This document shows, piece by piece, positions 8,269 through 17,004 of a stretch of 64,000 nucleotides of DNA. The position numbers were made by a program, and so were the translations under genes. The notes beneath the pieces are model-generated. The model was not told where the DNA came from. It did no database searches and worked only from the letters and a program-made list of their open reading frames with translations. Where the stretch lies: NCBI RefSeq assembly GCF_024295805.1, contig NZ_JANCLX010000003.1, positions 186,001 to 250,000 of the forward strand. The letters are read 5' to 3'. The stretch comes from Streptomyces cucumeris (GTDB lineage: Bacteria; Actinomycetota; Actinomycetes; Streptomycetales; Streptomycetaceae). Positions within the stretch are counted from its first letter, which is position 1. The number at the start of each line of letters is the position of its first letter.

Positions 8269-8376
8269 ACCGGCGCGCGGGTGGAACGGTCCAGAAGTTT
8301 CCGTCCGCCGGGCGATGAGTTCCGCGGGGCCGCGCAGTCCACCCCTGTGGAAGGCCACACACGAAGGAGACAGCCC

Positions 8377-8784
8377 GTGTACCAGCAGATGATCTTCGTA
8401 AACCTCGCGACGAACGACCTGGAGACCTCGAAGAAGTTCTTCACCGAGCTCGGCTACGCGATCAACCCGCAGTTCACCACGGATGAGTGCGCCTGTGTGG
8501 TCATCAGCGACTCGATCGTCGCCATGCTGCTCACCAGACAGCGCTACCAGGACTTCACCAGCAAGGAGATCGCGGACTCCACCACGACCTCGGAGGTGCT
8601 GCTCTGTCTGAGCGCCGAGAGCCGCGCCAAGGTCGACGAGCTGGTGGACAAGGCGCTGGCCGTGGGCGGGTCGCCCGCGGGCGAGCCCCAGGACCACGGC
8701 TTCATGTACGGCCGGTCCTTCCAGGACCCCGACGGTCACACCTGGGAAGTGGCGTGGATGGACCCGGCGGCCATCCAGGGCTGA
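8377..8784 (+). CDS. VOC family protein (glyoxalase/bleomycin-resistance fold)
   Basis: 135 residues, one complete pair of beta-alpha-beta-beta-beta units. It starts FVNLATNDLETSKKFFTELGY, the classic VOC opening, and ends with FQDPDGHTWEVAWMD, whose final Glu and earlier positions are metal-site candidates. GTG at 8377 is chosen from GAAGGAGA six bases upstream. The closest subtype by eye is the lactoylglutathione-lyase-like/PhnB-like proteins common in actinomycetes, with no known substrate. It is followed by its own terminator, so it is probably monocistronic. Confidence 0.88.
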   Translation: MYQQMIFVNLATNDLETSKKFFTELGYAINPQFTTDECACVVISDSIVAMLLTRQRYQDFTSKEIADSTTTSEVLLCLSAESRAKVDELVDKALAVGGSPAGEPQDHGFMYGRSFQDPDGHTWEVAWMDPAAIQG

Positions 8785-8809
8785 GCCGCCCCGGGACGCC
8801 TCTGGAGAC

Positions 8810-8844
8810 GCTCCGGCCACCGCGATGCGGCGGGTGGCCGGAGC
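8810..8844. terminator. Bidirectional terminator
   Basis: Perfect 12-bp stem (GCTCCGGCCACC and its complement) with an 11-base loop between the convergent VOC and MFS genes. Confidence 0.7.
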
Positions 8845-8874
8845 GGGGCGACGACGCTGTCCGCCGGGTACGGG

Positions 8875-10311
8875 TCAGTCCTCCGGGTCCGGCCTTCCCG
8901 CCAGGAGCAGCGCACCCGCCACCAGACCGATGGCGAAGGTTCCGGCGGCGACGAGGAAACCGCCGCGCATGGCCTCGGCGGCGGCGTGCGCGCGTTCGGC
9001 GGCGGGTACGACCCGCTGCCGGCTGAGGATGACCGTGCCGATCACGGCGACGCCCAGGGTGCCGCCGAGTTGCCGGACGGTCTGGACGATGCCCGACGCC
9101 TGCGGCCGGTCCACGGCCGGGACCCGGCTGAGGGCGTCGGTGTTGACCGGTGAGAAGACCAGGCCCAGGCCGAGGCCGACCATCGCCATCCCCGGCACGT
9201 TGGCCAGGTACTCGACGCGGGTGAGCGTCAGGGCCCAGAGCAGGGTCCCGGCCGTGGCCACGGCCAGACCGGTCAGCAGGGGCGGGCGGGCACCGGAGCG
9301 GTCGTACCACCGTCCGGCGAGCTGCGCCCCGGCCATCAGGGGAACGATGAACGACAGCGCGGCGCAGCCCGCCCGCACCGGGCCGTACCCCAGCAGGTTC
9401 TGGGCGTACAGCGACGAGAACAGCACGATGCCGAGCATGCTGAACTGGGTGACCAGCAGGACCACGACATTGCCGGTGAACCCGTGGTGCCGCAGCAGGC
9501 CGAGTTTGACCAGGGGGTCGTGCGTGCGCAGTTGCGTGATGACGAAGGCGGCCGTCAGCAGGAGGCCCAGGGTCAGTACGCAGCCGGTGCGGGCCGAGGT
9601 CCACGTCCACGCGGACGACTGCTGCAGCGCGTAGACGGTGGTGGCGATCCCCGTCATCAGCAGGAGGCTGTGGACGACGGAGACGGTGAGGGCGGGCTGT
9701 GCGGGGTCGGCGGGCCTGGCCCTGCGGATCAGCCACAGCGCGGTGAGGCCGACCGGGAGGTTGAGCCAGAACACCGCGCGCCAGGTGACCCATTCGGTCA
9801 GTGCTCCGCCCAGCAACGGGCCCAGCGCCAGGAAGAGTTGACTGATACCGACGTACACGCCCATCGCGCGGCCGCGCACGGCGGACGGGAAGGCCGCCAT
9901 CACGATGCTCGCACTGACCGGCATCATCAGGGCCGCACCGCAGCCCTGTGCCACCCGGGCGGCGATGAGCCAGCCCGGCCCCGCCGGCCCCTCAGGAGCC
10001 GCTCCGCACAGGGCGGATGAGAGGAAGAAGACCCAGATGCCGACGCGGAAAGTGGTGACGGGCCCGAACCTGGTGCCGATCCGCCCGCCCAGGGCGACAC
10101 TCGCCGCCATCGCCAGTACATAGGCGTTGACGACCCACTGCTGACCACTCGCGGACAGCCCCAGATCGCGGGTCATCGTCGGCAGCGCCACCGTGACCAC
10201 GGTCTGGTCCAGCATGATCATGGCCAGGCCGCCCGTCATGGCCGCCAGGACCGTCCAGGCCGCGCGCGTGGGCCGCTCCGCGACGGCGCTCGGTCCGGTG
10301 GCCACGCTCAT
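8875..10311 (-). CDS. MFS transporter, DHA2 family
   Basis: A 478-residue, about 14-helix exporter. Helix 1 reads MIMLDQTVVTVALPTMTRDL and is followed by the GGRIGTRFGPV loop. LNLPVGLTALWLI and the TVRQLGGTLGVAVIG segment are typical of DHA2 drug exporters. ATG at 10311 follows a GGGAGC site. It overlaps the upstream small membrane protein gene by 4 bases (ATGA), so both are made from one minus-strand transcript. The divergent LAL regulator gene shares the upstream region and may control the pair. Substrate unknown. Confidence 0.9.
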   Translation of the reverse strand: MSVATGPSAVAERPTRAAWTVLAAMTGGLAMIMLDQTVVTVALPTMTRDLGLSASGQQWVVNAYVLAMAASVALGGRIGTRFGPVTTFRVGIWVFFLSSALCGAAPEGPAGPGWLIAARVAQGCGAALMMPVSASIVMAAFPSAVRGRAMGVYVGISQLFLALGPLLGGALTEWVTWRAVFWLNLPVGLTALWLIRRARPADPAQPALTVSVVHSLLLMTGIATTVYALQQSSAWTWTSARTGCVLTLGLLLTAAFVITQLRTHDPLVKLGLLRHHGFTGNVVVLLVTQFSMLGIVLFSSLYAQNLLGYGPVRAGCAALSFIVPLMAGAQLAGRWYDRSGARPPLLTGLAVATAGTLLWALTLTRVEYLANVPGMAMVGLGLGLVFSPVNTDALSRVPAVDRPQASGIVQTVRQLGGTLGVAVIGTVILSRQRVVPAAERAHAAAEAMRGGFLVAAGTFAIGLVAGALLLAGRPDPED

Positions 10312-10892
10312 GTCCGGGCTCCCGCGGTGCCACCGCCGACCCCGGCCGCGCTCGCCACGGCTTCGGTGCACTTGAGGCCGCCGAGGACCAGCAGGACGGG
10401 GATGACCCAGTTGAGCAGGATGTCACCGGTACCGAGGGCGCCCGCCAGCAGATGGCAGACCGCCATCACGAGGATGATCCCGGCCCACAGCAGCGAGATC
10501 CGCCGGTTCACGGCCCGGAAGGCGGGGCTGCCCCAGTAGCGGCGGTCGATCGACGCACGCGCGTACTGCTCGGTGAACGGCACGGTGAAGGCCGACACCA
10601 GCATCACGGTCCCGAGGACCAGCGCCGCGCCGCCCCGTCCGTAGTCGACCAGTGACCGCTGCACATCGGGGCCGCTCGCCAGGCCGATCGCGGCCAGCGC
10701 GCCGAACGTCACCACGCCCGCCGCGTCGATCACCTTGAGACCGTCGGTGACGGCACCGCGGACGGCCAGGACCAGGGAGCCGAGACAGGCAGCCAGTGCG
10801 GCCCAGCCCACGGCTCCGGTGCCGAGACGGTCGGCGATCATCGAGAACAGGACCCAGGGGGCCATCCCGAACAGCAGGGTCAAGGGTTTCAC
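10308..10892 (-). CDS. Small integral membrane protein of unknown function
   Basis: A 194-residue protein with about six hydrophobic helices and short loops. The middle has FTVPFTEQYARASIDRRYW, a stretch seen in actinomycete hypothetical membrane proteins; I cannot name a function. GTG at 10892 is chosen because GGAGAAG precedes it and the first helix (PLTLLFGMAPWVLF) begins directly; the frame is open upstream to 11012. It is the first gene of a two-gene operon with the DHA2 exporter, to which it is coupled by a 4-base overlap, so an accessory role in transport is plausible but not shown. Confidence 0.75.
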   Translation of the reverse strand: MKPLTLLFGMAPWVLFSMIADRLGTGAVGWAALAACLGSLVLAVRGAVTDGLKVIDAAGVVTFGALAAIGLASGPDVQRSLVDYGRGGAALVLGTVMLVSAFTVPFTEQYARASIDRRYWGSPAFRAVNRRISLLWAGIILVMAVCHLLAGALGTGDILLNWVIPVLLVLGGLKCTEAVASAAGVGGGTAGART

Positions 10893-11065
10893 GGTGTCTT
10901 CTCCGGCATCGGGGGATCGGGACGGCACCATGCTGGATCGGTCGCGAAGCGCGATCATCCGCCGAATGACAGAGGAATCCGCGCCAACGACGCCTTGTGA
11001 TGAGTTCGCCACTCACGGCGAAGTCGGGATGCGGCGCTCCTGAGCGGTACCCCGCGGCCCGGCCT

Positions 11066-11071
11066 TACACT
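11066..11071 (+). promoter_or_regulatory. -10 element suggesting a leaderless LAL regulator mRNA
   Basis: TACACT ends 6 bases before the GTG at 11078, the spacing at which transcription would start on the start codon. No ribosome site is seen before that codon. No clear -35 is visible. Confidence 0.4.
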
Positions 11072-11077
11072 TTTCGG

Positions 11078-13828
11078 GTGAACGACCAGCCATGGGCCCG
11101 TAGTCGTCGGGATGTGGCCGCCGCTCTGACCTCCGGTGTGAGCGCCGCGCTCACCGTGGCGCACCGCGGGGCATCGGCGTTCGTCCTCACCGGTGACGTC
11201 GGCGCGGGGAAGAGCCACTCGCTGCGGGAGGTCCTGGCGCGGGTCACCGCACCGCGGCGGCTCGTCCGGGTCGGCACGCTCACGGCCCGCGGCCCGTACG
11301 CCGTGGTGTGCGAGCTGCTCGGGGCAGACCACGGGCCGACCGCGCCACGCGACGCGGAGGAACGTCTGCTGGCCCGGCTGGACGCACTCTGCGCGGCCGG
11401 TCCGCTGGTGCTCGCGGTCGACGATGTCCACGAGGCAGACGCCGCGTCGCTGGCCGTGCTGAACCTCATCGCCTCGGCCGCCGAGGATCTGCCCCTGGCC
11501 CTCGTCGTGACCAGGCGGCCACGGCCCCGACGGGAGCACCTGGAACGGCTGTTGCGGAGGCCGTCCACCCAGGAGGTCCCGCTGCCGCCCCTGGACGAGA
11601 TCGACCTGGACGCGCTGGTCCACGAGCAGACCGGGCGATGGCCGACCCCGGGGCTGCGCGCGGCGCTGCTGGCGCACCGGGAGAACGCGCTGCGCGTGAC
11701 CACGCTGCTGGACGATCTGAGCCGTGGCGGCGCTCTGCTGACCGGCACCCATGACGACCACATCGGCCTCCACAGCGGACCGGACACCGCCGCAGCGCTG
11801 CGGCCCGGCCTCGACGAGGCGGTGGCGGCCGGGATCCGGTCGCTGCGGGGGCCGGTCCGCCAGATCATCAGGGTCCTCGCGGTCATGGAACGGCCCGTCA
11901 CCCCCGAGGAGTTGGCCTCGGTGGGCGGTGTGTCACCGGTCGCCGTCGTCGAACCGGTGCAGACGCTGCTCGACCGCGGGCTGGTGGCGTTCGACCCGGC
12001 CGGGCGCGTCGCGTTCACGCATGACAGCTACCGCGACGCCGTCGCCCGCGCCATTCCGCCCGCGCTGCGCCGGGTGCTGCACACCGCCGCGGCCGACCAC
12101 GAGGCATCCGCCCACCGGGTGCGCCATATCGTCGCCTCGGGGGCGCCGCCGGAGCGGGTGCTGTCCGCACTGGAGGAGGCCGGGGCCGAGCTGGCCGACG
12201 CTCCCGCCGTCGAGGCCGATCTGCTCGCCGATCCGCCCGAGACGTGGCGGACCTCGACGGCCACGGTCGAGCTGGCGGTGCGGCGGTCCCGGGCCCTGGC
12301 CCGCTCCGGTCAGATGCGCCGCGCGGAGGAGGTGGCCCGGTCGGCCCTCACCACCGCCATCGATCCCGCGCAGACGGTGGAGCTGAGCCGGGCGCTGATC
12401 TTCGCCCTGACCGTCCAGGGCAAGACGTCCGAGGCACTGGCGCTGATCGACCGTACCCCCTTCGACACCGCCTCCCCCCGTGTCCACGCCATCATGGAGG
12501 ACCACCGCCGCCAGCTCTCCCTGCTGGGCGGCCTCCGGCCGTTGCCCCTGCGACCCCCGGTGGATGATCCGCTGGAGCTCACCCTGACCGGACTGGTGAC
12601 GGAGGCCCTGCGGCTCTGTCTGACCGGCTCGCCCCGGTCGGCCGTCGAGCTGGCCTGGGAGGCGTCCCGCCGGCACCGGTCCGCGGAGGTCGATCCGTAC
12701 GAGGGCTCGGCGAGCGATGTCTGGCCCCCGTTCGTCGAGGCGTTCCTCAACGGCCCGCGCACGGCGGAAGCGGCACTGCGGGAGGTGGAACGGCTGCGGG
12801 AGGAGCGTGCCGCGCAGTGGCAGGCCGCGCCGCACCAACTGCTGAGCGCCGCGATCGCGATGAGCGCGGGACGGCTGGACGAAGCGGCCGCCACGTTCGA
12901 CGCGGGCCTCGACCTCGCGGAGACCGGCGAACTCGCCTGGACCTCCATGGCGGTGGGGGCACGTGCGCTGATCGACGTGCTGCGCGGCGAACCGGATGCC
13001 GCCGGGGCGCGGCTGGACCGCTGGAAGGCCGGGCCCCGGGTCCTCCAGTTCGGCATCCCCCAGCCCGCCCGGGCCGAGGTGGCCCTGCTGGAGGCCCGCC
13101 GCCGCTACGCCGACGCCGCCCGGCTGGCCCATCAGGTCCGGTCACGGGCCGCCGAGGGGCATCACACCGTCTGGCTGGCCACCATCGCCCCGGAGCTGGG
13201 CCGAGTGGCCCTGCGGGCCGCCGACGACCGGCTCCGGACGGCCATCGCCCAGGACATCGAGCGGCTGCCCGCCCCGCTCAGCCCGGCCCTCGTCCCCTCC
13301 GTTCTCCTCGCCCGGGCACTGACCGCGGTCGCCCACGACGAGACGGCGGCCCTGGCGGCCGAGGCGGCGGAGGCGGCCTCGGACATCGGGGAGGCGCTGG
13401 TCGAGATGGCCGCCTGGGAGGAGGCCGCGGTGGCGGCCGCGCACCAGGGGCACAAGGACGACGCGCGGCACCACGCCCGGAGCGCGTTGCGGTGTGCCGA
13501 CCGGACCGGGGCGGTCCATGCCGCCGCCCGGCTGGCGAGCCGGCTGCGCACCGCGGGGGTGCGGCTGGGCTCGACGGCCGGACGGGTGCGTCCGGCCACC
13601 GGCTGGGAAGCGCTCACTCCGACGGAGGCACAGGTGGCGGAGCAGGTGCGGGCGGGCCTCTCCGGCCCCGATATCGCCCGCCGTATGCATATCTCCCCCC
13701 GCACGGTACAGACGCATGTCTCCCATGTGCTGGCCAAGCTGGGCCTGAGCAGCCGCGTCGAACTGGCCGCCGCCGCGGCAGCGCGCGCCGCCGGAACCCC
13801 GCCCGGCCCGGTGCCCGTCCGCCGCTGA
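11078..13828 (+). CDS. LuxR-family transcriptional regulator of the LAL type (AAA+ ATPase plus HTH)
   Basis: A 916-residue cytoplasmic regulator. Walker A GDVGAGKS lies at residues 39-46 and Walker B LVLAVDDVHEAD near 112. A long helical, TPR-like middle follows, then a C-terminal LuxR helix-turn-helix (LTPTEAQVAEQV, IARRMHISPRTVQTHVSHVL). The architecture is that of LAL regulators, often pathway-specific activators in Streptomyces. GTG at 11078 is placed by a -10-like TACACT just upstream, implying a leaderless mRNA; the open frame before it is not family-like. It diverges from the membrane protein/MFS pair at 10892-8875, its likeliest target along with itself. Confidence 0.9.
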   Translation: MNDQPWARSRRDVAAALTSGVSAALTVAHRGASAFVLTGDVGAGKSHSLREVLARVTAPRRLVRVGTLTARGPYAVVCELLGADHGPTAPRDAEERLLARLDALCAAGPLVLAVDDVHEADAASLAVLNLIASAAEDLPLALVVTRRPRPRREHLERLLRRPSTQEVPLPPLDEIDLDALVHEQTGRWPTPGLRAALLAHRENALRVTTLLDDLSRGGALLTGTHDDHIGLHSGPDTAAALRPGLDEAVAAGIRSLRGPVRQIIRVLAVMERPVTPEELASVGGVSPVAVVEPVQTLLDRGLVAFDPAGRVAFTHDSYRDAVARAIPPALRRVLHTAAADHEASAHRVRHIVASGAPPERVLSALEEAGAELADAPAVEADLLADPPETWRTSTATVELAVRRSRALARSGQMRRAEEVARSALTTAIDPAQTVELSRALIFALTVQGKTSEALALIDRTPFDTASPRVHAIMEDHRRQLSLLGGLRPLPLRPPVDDPLELTLTGLVTEALRLCLTGSPRSAVELAWEASRRHRSAEVDPYEGSASDVWPPFVEAFLNGPRTAEAALREVERLREERAAQWQAAPHQLLSAAIAMSAGRLDEAAATFDAGLDLAETGELAWTSMAVGARALIDVLRGEPDAAGARLDRWKAGPRVLQFGIPQPARAEVALLEARRRYADAARLAHQVRSRAAEGHHTVWLATIAPELGRVALRAADDRLRTAIAQDIERLPAPLSPALVPSVLLARALTAVAHDETAALAAEAAEAASDIGEALVEMAAWEEAAVAAAHQGHKDDARHHARSALRCADRTGAVHAAARLASRLRTAGVRLGSTAGRVRPATGWEALTPTEAQVAEQVRAGLSGPDIARRMHISPRTVQTHVSHVLAKLGLSSRVELAAAAAARAAGTPPGPVPVRR

Positions 13829-13959
13829 CGCGTCCCCTCATACGGCGGCCGTCCGGTACGGGGCCACGGGGCGCCGCCACGCGGCCTCACCACCGCCACG
13901 CCACACTGGGACGAAGGTGGCGGGACGGGACCGGCGCGGACGCCGGGAGAGGAGCGCGC

Positions 13960-16044
13960 ATGCCGCAGCGGCCGTCGCTCTCCGCGTCCGTCGACGCCGG
14001 ACGGCGGGCGCTGCGCGTCACGGTGGCCGCGGCGGCCGGGTTCTACCCGGCGGTGCATCTGCTGGACCAGCCGGCCGCCGCGATCTACACCCTGTTCGCC
14101 CCCATCGCGTTCGGCATCCTCTCCCCGCTGCCGGGGTCCGGGCGGCAGCGGGCGGGCACCGTGCTGCGCGCCCTGCCCATCGCCGCGGCGCTGGTCGTCC
14201 TCGGTACGGTCCTCGCCGTGGGGACGTGGCCCGCCGTGGCGGGCATGCTGCTGGTGGGGTTCGTCCTGCCCTTCGGCGCGGTGTGCGGTCCGCGGCTCGC
14301 AGGCACCGCCCCTGGTCTCCAACTCTTCTACATCCTCGCCTGCTTCCCCCCGTACGCCCCCGACACCCTGACCCTCCGGCTGGCCGGACTGGTCACCGGC
14401 ACGGTGCTGCTGAGCCTGTGTGAGCTGGTGCTCCTCCCCGAGCCCCGGCAGCCGTCCTACCGCGACCGGGTCGCCGACGCGCTGGACCTCGCGGGCCGCG
14501 CGGTACGGGCCGGGGCCCCCGATCCCGGTCTGGCCGCGCGGCTCCGGGCGGCCGGCCGGGGGCTGCGCTTCTCCCGGCAACCGGCCGGGACCCGCCCCAC
14601 CGGGGCGGGCCGGAAGGACCATGCGCTGGCCCAGGCGGGATCCGCGACCCGCCGATTGCTGGACCAGCTCGCCGCGCTGGCCGGGCTCCCCGCCACGCCC
14701 GCGGATGTGGCCTCCGAGACCCTCCTGCACGGCACCGCGGTGATGTGTGCCCGGACGGCCGGCGCCCTGCGCCGGTCGCGCCCCGCCCCCGGACCCGAAC
14801 TGCTCGAGGAGATGATCGAGGAGTTCATGGCCGCACGCGGCACCGCCCCGGAGCCGCGCACCGCCCCCTCGCACGCGCTGTTGCTGCGGCAGTCGACGGC
14901 CCTGACGGCCGCGGTGTCGGCGGTGACCGTGTGCACGGCCGCCGCCCTGACGACCGGTGGCCGCCGCCCGGTGTACGGGCTGCCCCACGAGCAGTTCTGG
15001 TACGCCGACACCGGCACGGTCCGGCTGTGGTACTTCCGGATCAGGGGTAATCTCACCCGGCGTTCCGTGGTCTTCCAGAACGCCGTCCGTATGGCTCTGG
15101 GTCTCGCCCTCGCCCGCCTGGTGGCCGGCTCGCTGGACCTCTCGCACGGCTTCTGGGTCCTGCTGGCCGTCCTCACCCTGGGCCGCACCACGGCGGGCGA
15201 GGCCTGGTCCGCCGCCCGCTCGGCCGCCGCCGGGACCCTGCTGGGCGCGCTCGCGGCCGGTGCGCTCATCATCGGCGCGGGGGACGTGACCGAGGTGTAC
15301 GCCTACCTCCTGGTGCCGATGATGCTGCTGGCCTTCACGGTGGGGCCGGTCGGCGGACCGGCGTGGGCGCAGGGGCTGTTCACCCTGGTCGTCTCCACCG
15401 CGTTCGCCCAGATCGCGGCCGTCACCTGGCGGCTCGCGGAGGCCCGTTTCCTGGATGTGCTGACCGGGAGCGCGGTCGGTCTGGTGTGTGGTCTCCTCGC
15501 CTGGCCCTCCGGGGCGCGCGCCGAGATCCGGCGGGGTGTCACCGCCCTCCTCCGGGCCACCGCGCCACTGGTGCCCGCCACCGTCGTGGCCACGACCGGC
15601 CCTGACGGCCCCGGACGGGTGCGGGAGATCGCCGACGGGGCGCTGTGGGCGACCCATCACCGGCTCCGCATGGCGCAGGCCGCGTATGCGCAGTACCGCG
15701 CGGAACCCGCCCCGCGGCATGGCGACGAGACCGGTTCCGACTGGCTCGCCGCCCTCAACTTCGGCAGCCGGGTACTGGTCGGGGCCTATTGGCTGCCGCG
15801 GTCGGAGGGCCCGCGGACCTTCCCGCCCGCCGCCCTGCGCTGGGCCCGCGACACCGCCGGGGAGCTGGAGGCGGTGACGCTCCGGGCGGCGGACCTCCCG
15901 GCGGACGGCATCCGGGTCCGGCTGGCCCAGCTTCCGGCGGACATCGCGTCACGGACCCCCGCGCGGGCCCTGCCCCTCCTGGTCGACGTGGAGGTCTGGC
16001 TGCGCGCGCTCGCCACCGACCTCGAGACCGGCACCGGCGGCTGA
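13960..16044 (+). CDS. FUSC family inner-membrane protein (aromatic-acid exporter-like)
   Basis: A 694-residue protein with two matching halves: an N-terminal bundle of about five helices (residues 10-155), a hydrophilic domain, a second helix bundle (about 365-510, including GFWVLLAVLTLGRTT), and a C-terminal soluble region. This duplicated layout is that of the FUSC/AaeB/YccS family, linked in other bacteria to export of aromatic acids. ATG at 13960 follows GAGAGGA at 13946-13952. It lies 130 bases after the LAL regulator in the same direction. Substrate unknown. Confidence 0.85.
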   Translation: MPQRPSLSASVDAGRRALRVTVAAAAGFYPAVHLLDQPAAAIYTLFAPIAFGILSPLPGSGRQRAGTVLRALPIAAALVVLGTVLAVGTWPAVAGMLLVGFVLPFGAVCGPRLAGTAPGLQLFYILACFPPYAPDTLTLRLAGLVTGTVLLSLCELVLLPEPRQPSYRDRVADALDLAGRAVRAGAPDPGLAARLRAAGRGLRFSRQPAGTRPTGAGRKDHALAQAGSATRRLLDQLAALAGLPATPADVASETLLHGTAVMCARTAGALRRSRPAPGPELLEEMIEEFMAARGTAPEPRTAPSHALLLRQSTALTAAVSAVTVCTAAALTTGGRRPVYGLPHEQFWYADTGTVRLWYFRIRGNLTRRSVVFQNAVRMALGLALARLVAGSLDLSHGFWVLLAVLTLGRTTAGEAWSAARSAAAGTLLGALAAGALIIGAGDVTEVYAYLLVPMMLLAFTVGPVGGPAWAQGLFTLVVSTAFAQIAAVTWRLAEARFLDVLTGSAVGLVCGLLAWPSGARAEIRRGVTALLRATAPLVPATVVATTGPDGPGRVREIADGALWATHHRLRMAQAAYAQYRAEPAPRHGDETGSDWLAALNFGSRVLVGAYWLPRSEGPRTFPPAALRWARDTAGELEAVTLRAADLPADGIRVRLAQLPADIASRTPARALPLLVDVEVWLRALATDLETGTGG

Positions 16045-16115
16045 GGCGCGCGACCGCCTGCGGACACGCCCGCCGCCGGATAGCGTCATGGTCATTCCGA
16101 AGGGGGTTCATATTG

Positions 16116-16703
16116 ATGGCAGAACGTGCGGTACCGCCCCGGGTGGCGCTCGCGGAACGGGCCGCCACCGAGATGGGGTTCACCAAGAGCTGTCTCCCCG
16201 ACGTGGGCAGACTGCTCCGGCTGACCGCCACGGCGAAGCCCGGCGGTGTCATCGCCGAGAGCGGCACCGGCTCGGGGGTGGGCACCGCATGGCTGCACAG
16301 TGGCCTCGGCGCCGGTGCCCGTCTGGTCACCGTCGAGCGCGAGGAGGAGCTGGCCCGCCGGGCGTCCGGCATCTTCGCGGACGACGACCGCGTCAGCGTG
16401 CTCACCGGGGACTGGCGGCTGTTGGAGCGCCACGCTCCGTTCGACGTCTTCTTCTGCGACGGCGGAGGAAAGCGTGACGCCCCCGGGCAGGTCGTCGAAC
16501 TCCTCGCTCCCGGCGGCGTTCTCGTCCTGGACGACTTCACCCCGTCGCCCCACTGGCCGCCACGGTTCGAGGGCGAGGTGGACGAGCTGCGCCTGTTCTA
16601 CCTCACCCATCCGGACCTGGACGCGACGGAGGTCCTCACCACACCGACCACGTCGGCGGTGGTCGCGGCCCGCCGTCCCGGCCGGGTGGAGGTCACAGTC
16701 TGA
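16116..16703 (+). CDS. SAM-dependent methyltransferase (O-methyltransferase-like)
   Basis: A 195-residue class I methyltransferase fold. Motif I is IAESGTGSGVGTAWL near residue 46 (E/DxGxGxG), motif II ends in LVTVEREEELA, and FDVFFCDGGGKRD and GGVLVLDDF form the later strands, with the DD pair typical of metal-dependent O-methyltransferases. ATG at 16116 has GAAGGGGG ten bases before it. Small size and context give no substrate. A hairpin follows the gene. Confidence 0.82.
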   Translation: MAERAVPPRVALAERAATEMGFTKSCLPDVGRLLRLTATAKPGGVIAESGTGSGVGTAWLHSGLGAGARLVTVEREEELARRASGIFADDDRVSVLTGDWRLLERHAPFDVFFCDGGGKRDAPGQVVELLAPGGVLVLDDFTPSPHWPPRFEGEVDELRLFYLTHPDLDATEVLTTPTTSAVVAARRPGRVEVTV

Positions 16704-17004
16704 GGGACCCGGGGCACGGAGGGGCGGACGGCCTGGGCATGTCCGCCCCGGGCCGTCCCCCGCGCGCACCGGCGTGATGCCCGCACCGTCTTGTGGCACC
16801 TCACTCATGGCCCTGACAATTACCCCCGGAACCAGCGGGGTCGGCCCTTCCCGGCGAGGAGGCGGAGCAGATGCGTGACGGCGAGGGAGCCCACCCCGTA
16901 CAGCGCCGCCGCGAGGCCGGGGACGCCGTACCGCCGGTGCCACCGCGCGCCCCACGGCCCAGTGACCCACACCGCGGTCACCGAAGCCCTTCCGAAGGAG
17001 TCCC
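16704..17004. other. Intergenic region before the first P450
   Basis: 301 bases. It holds a terminator hairpin (16721-16749) and a stretch near 16795-16830 with moderately more A/T that could carry the P450 promoter. The CGAAGGAG ribosome site precedes the P450 GTG. Nothing else is recognised. Confidence 0.6.
16721..16749 (+). terminator. Probable terminator of the methyltransferase gene
   Basis: GGGGCGGAC and GTCCGCCCC form a perfect 9-bp stem with an 11-base loop, 18 bases after the stop. Confidence 0.6.

Larger units (their letters stand above)
8027..8376. other. Intergenic region between zitB and the VOC gene
   Basis: 350 bases between divergent genes. It holds the Zur-like site (8100-8114), a lower-GC stretch with promoter-like sequence around 8080-8175, and two G/C-rich hairpins (8224-8268). 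The GAAGGAGA ribosome site of the VOC gene ends it. No coding sequence is supported. Confidence 0.7.

Noticed and set aside
12817..13959. Upstream extension of the FUSC protein frame into the LAL regulator gene
   Set aside because: The extension is Arg/Gly-rich shadow sequence. The FUSC gene has a proper ATG at 13960 with GAGAGGA before it.
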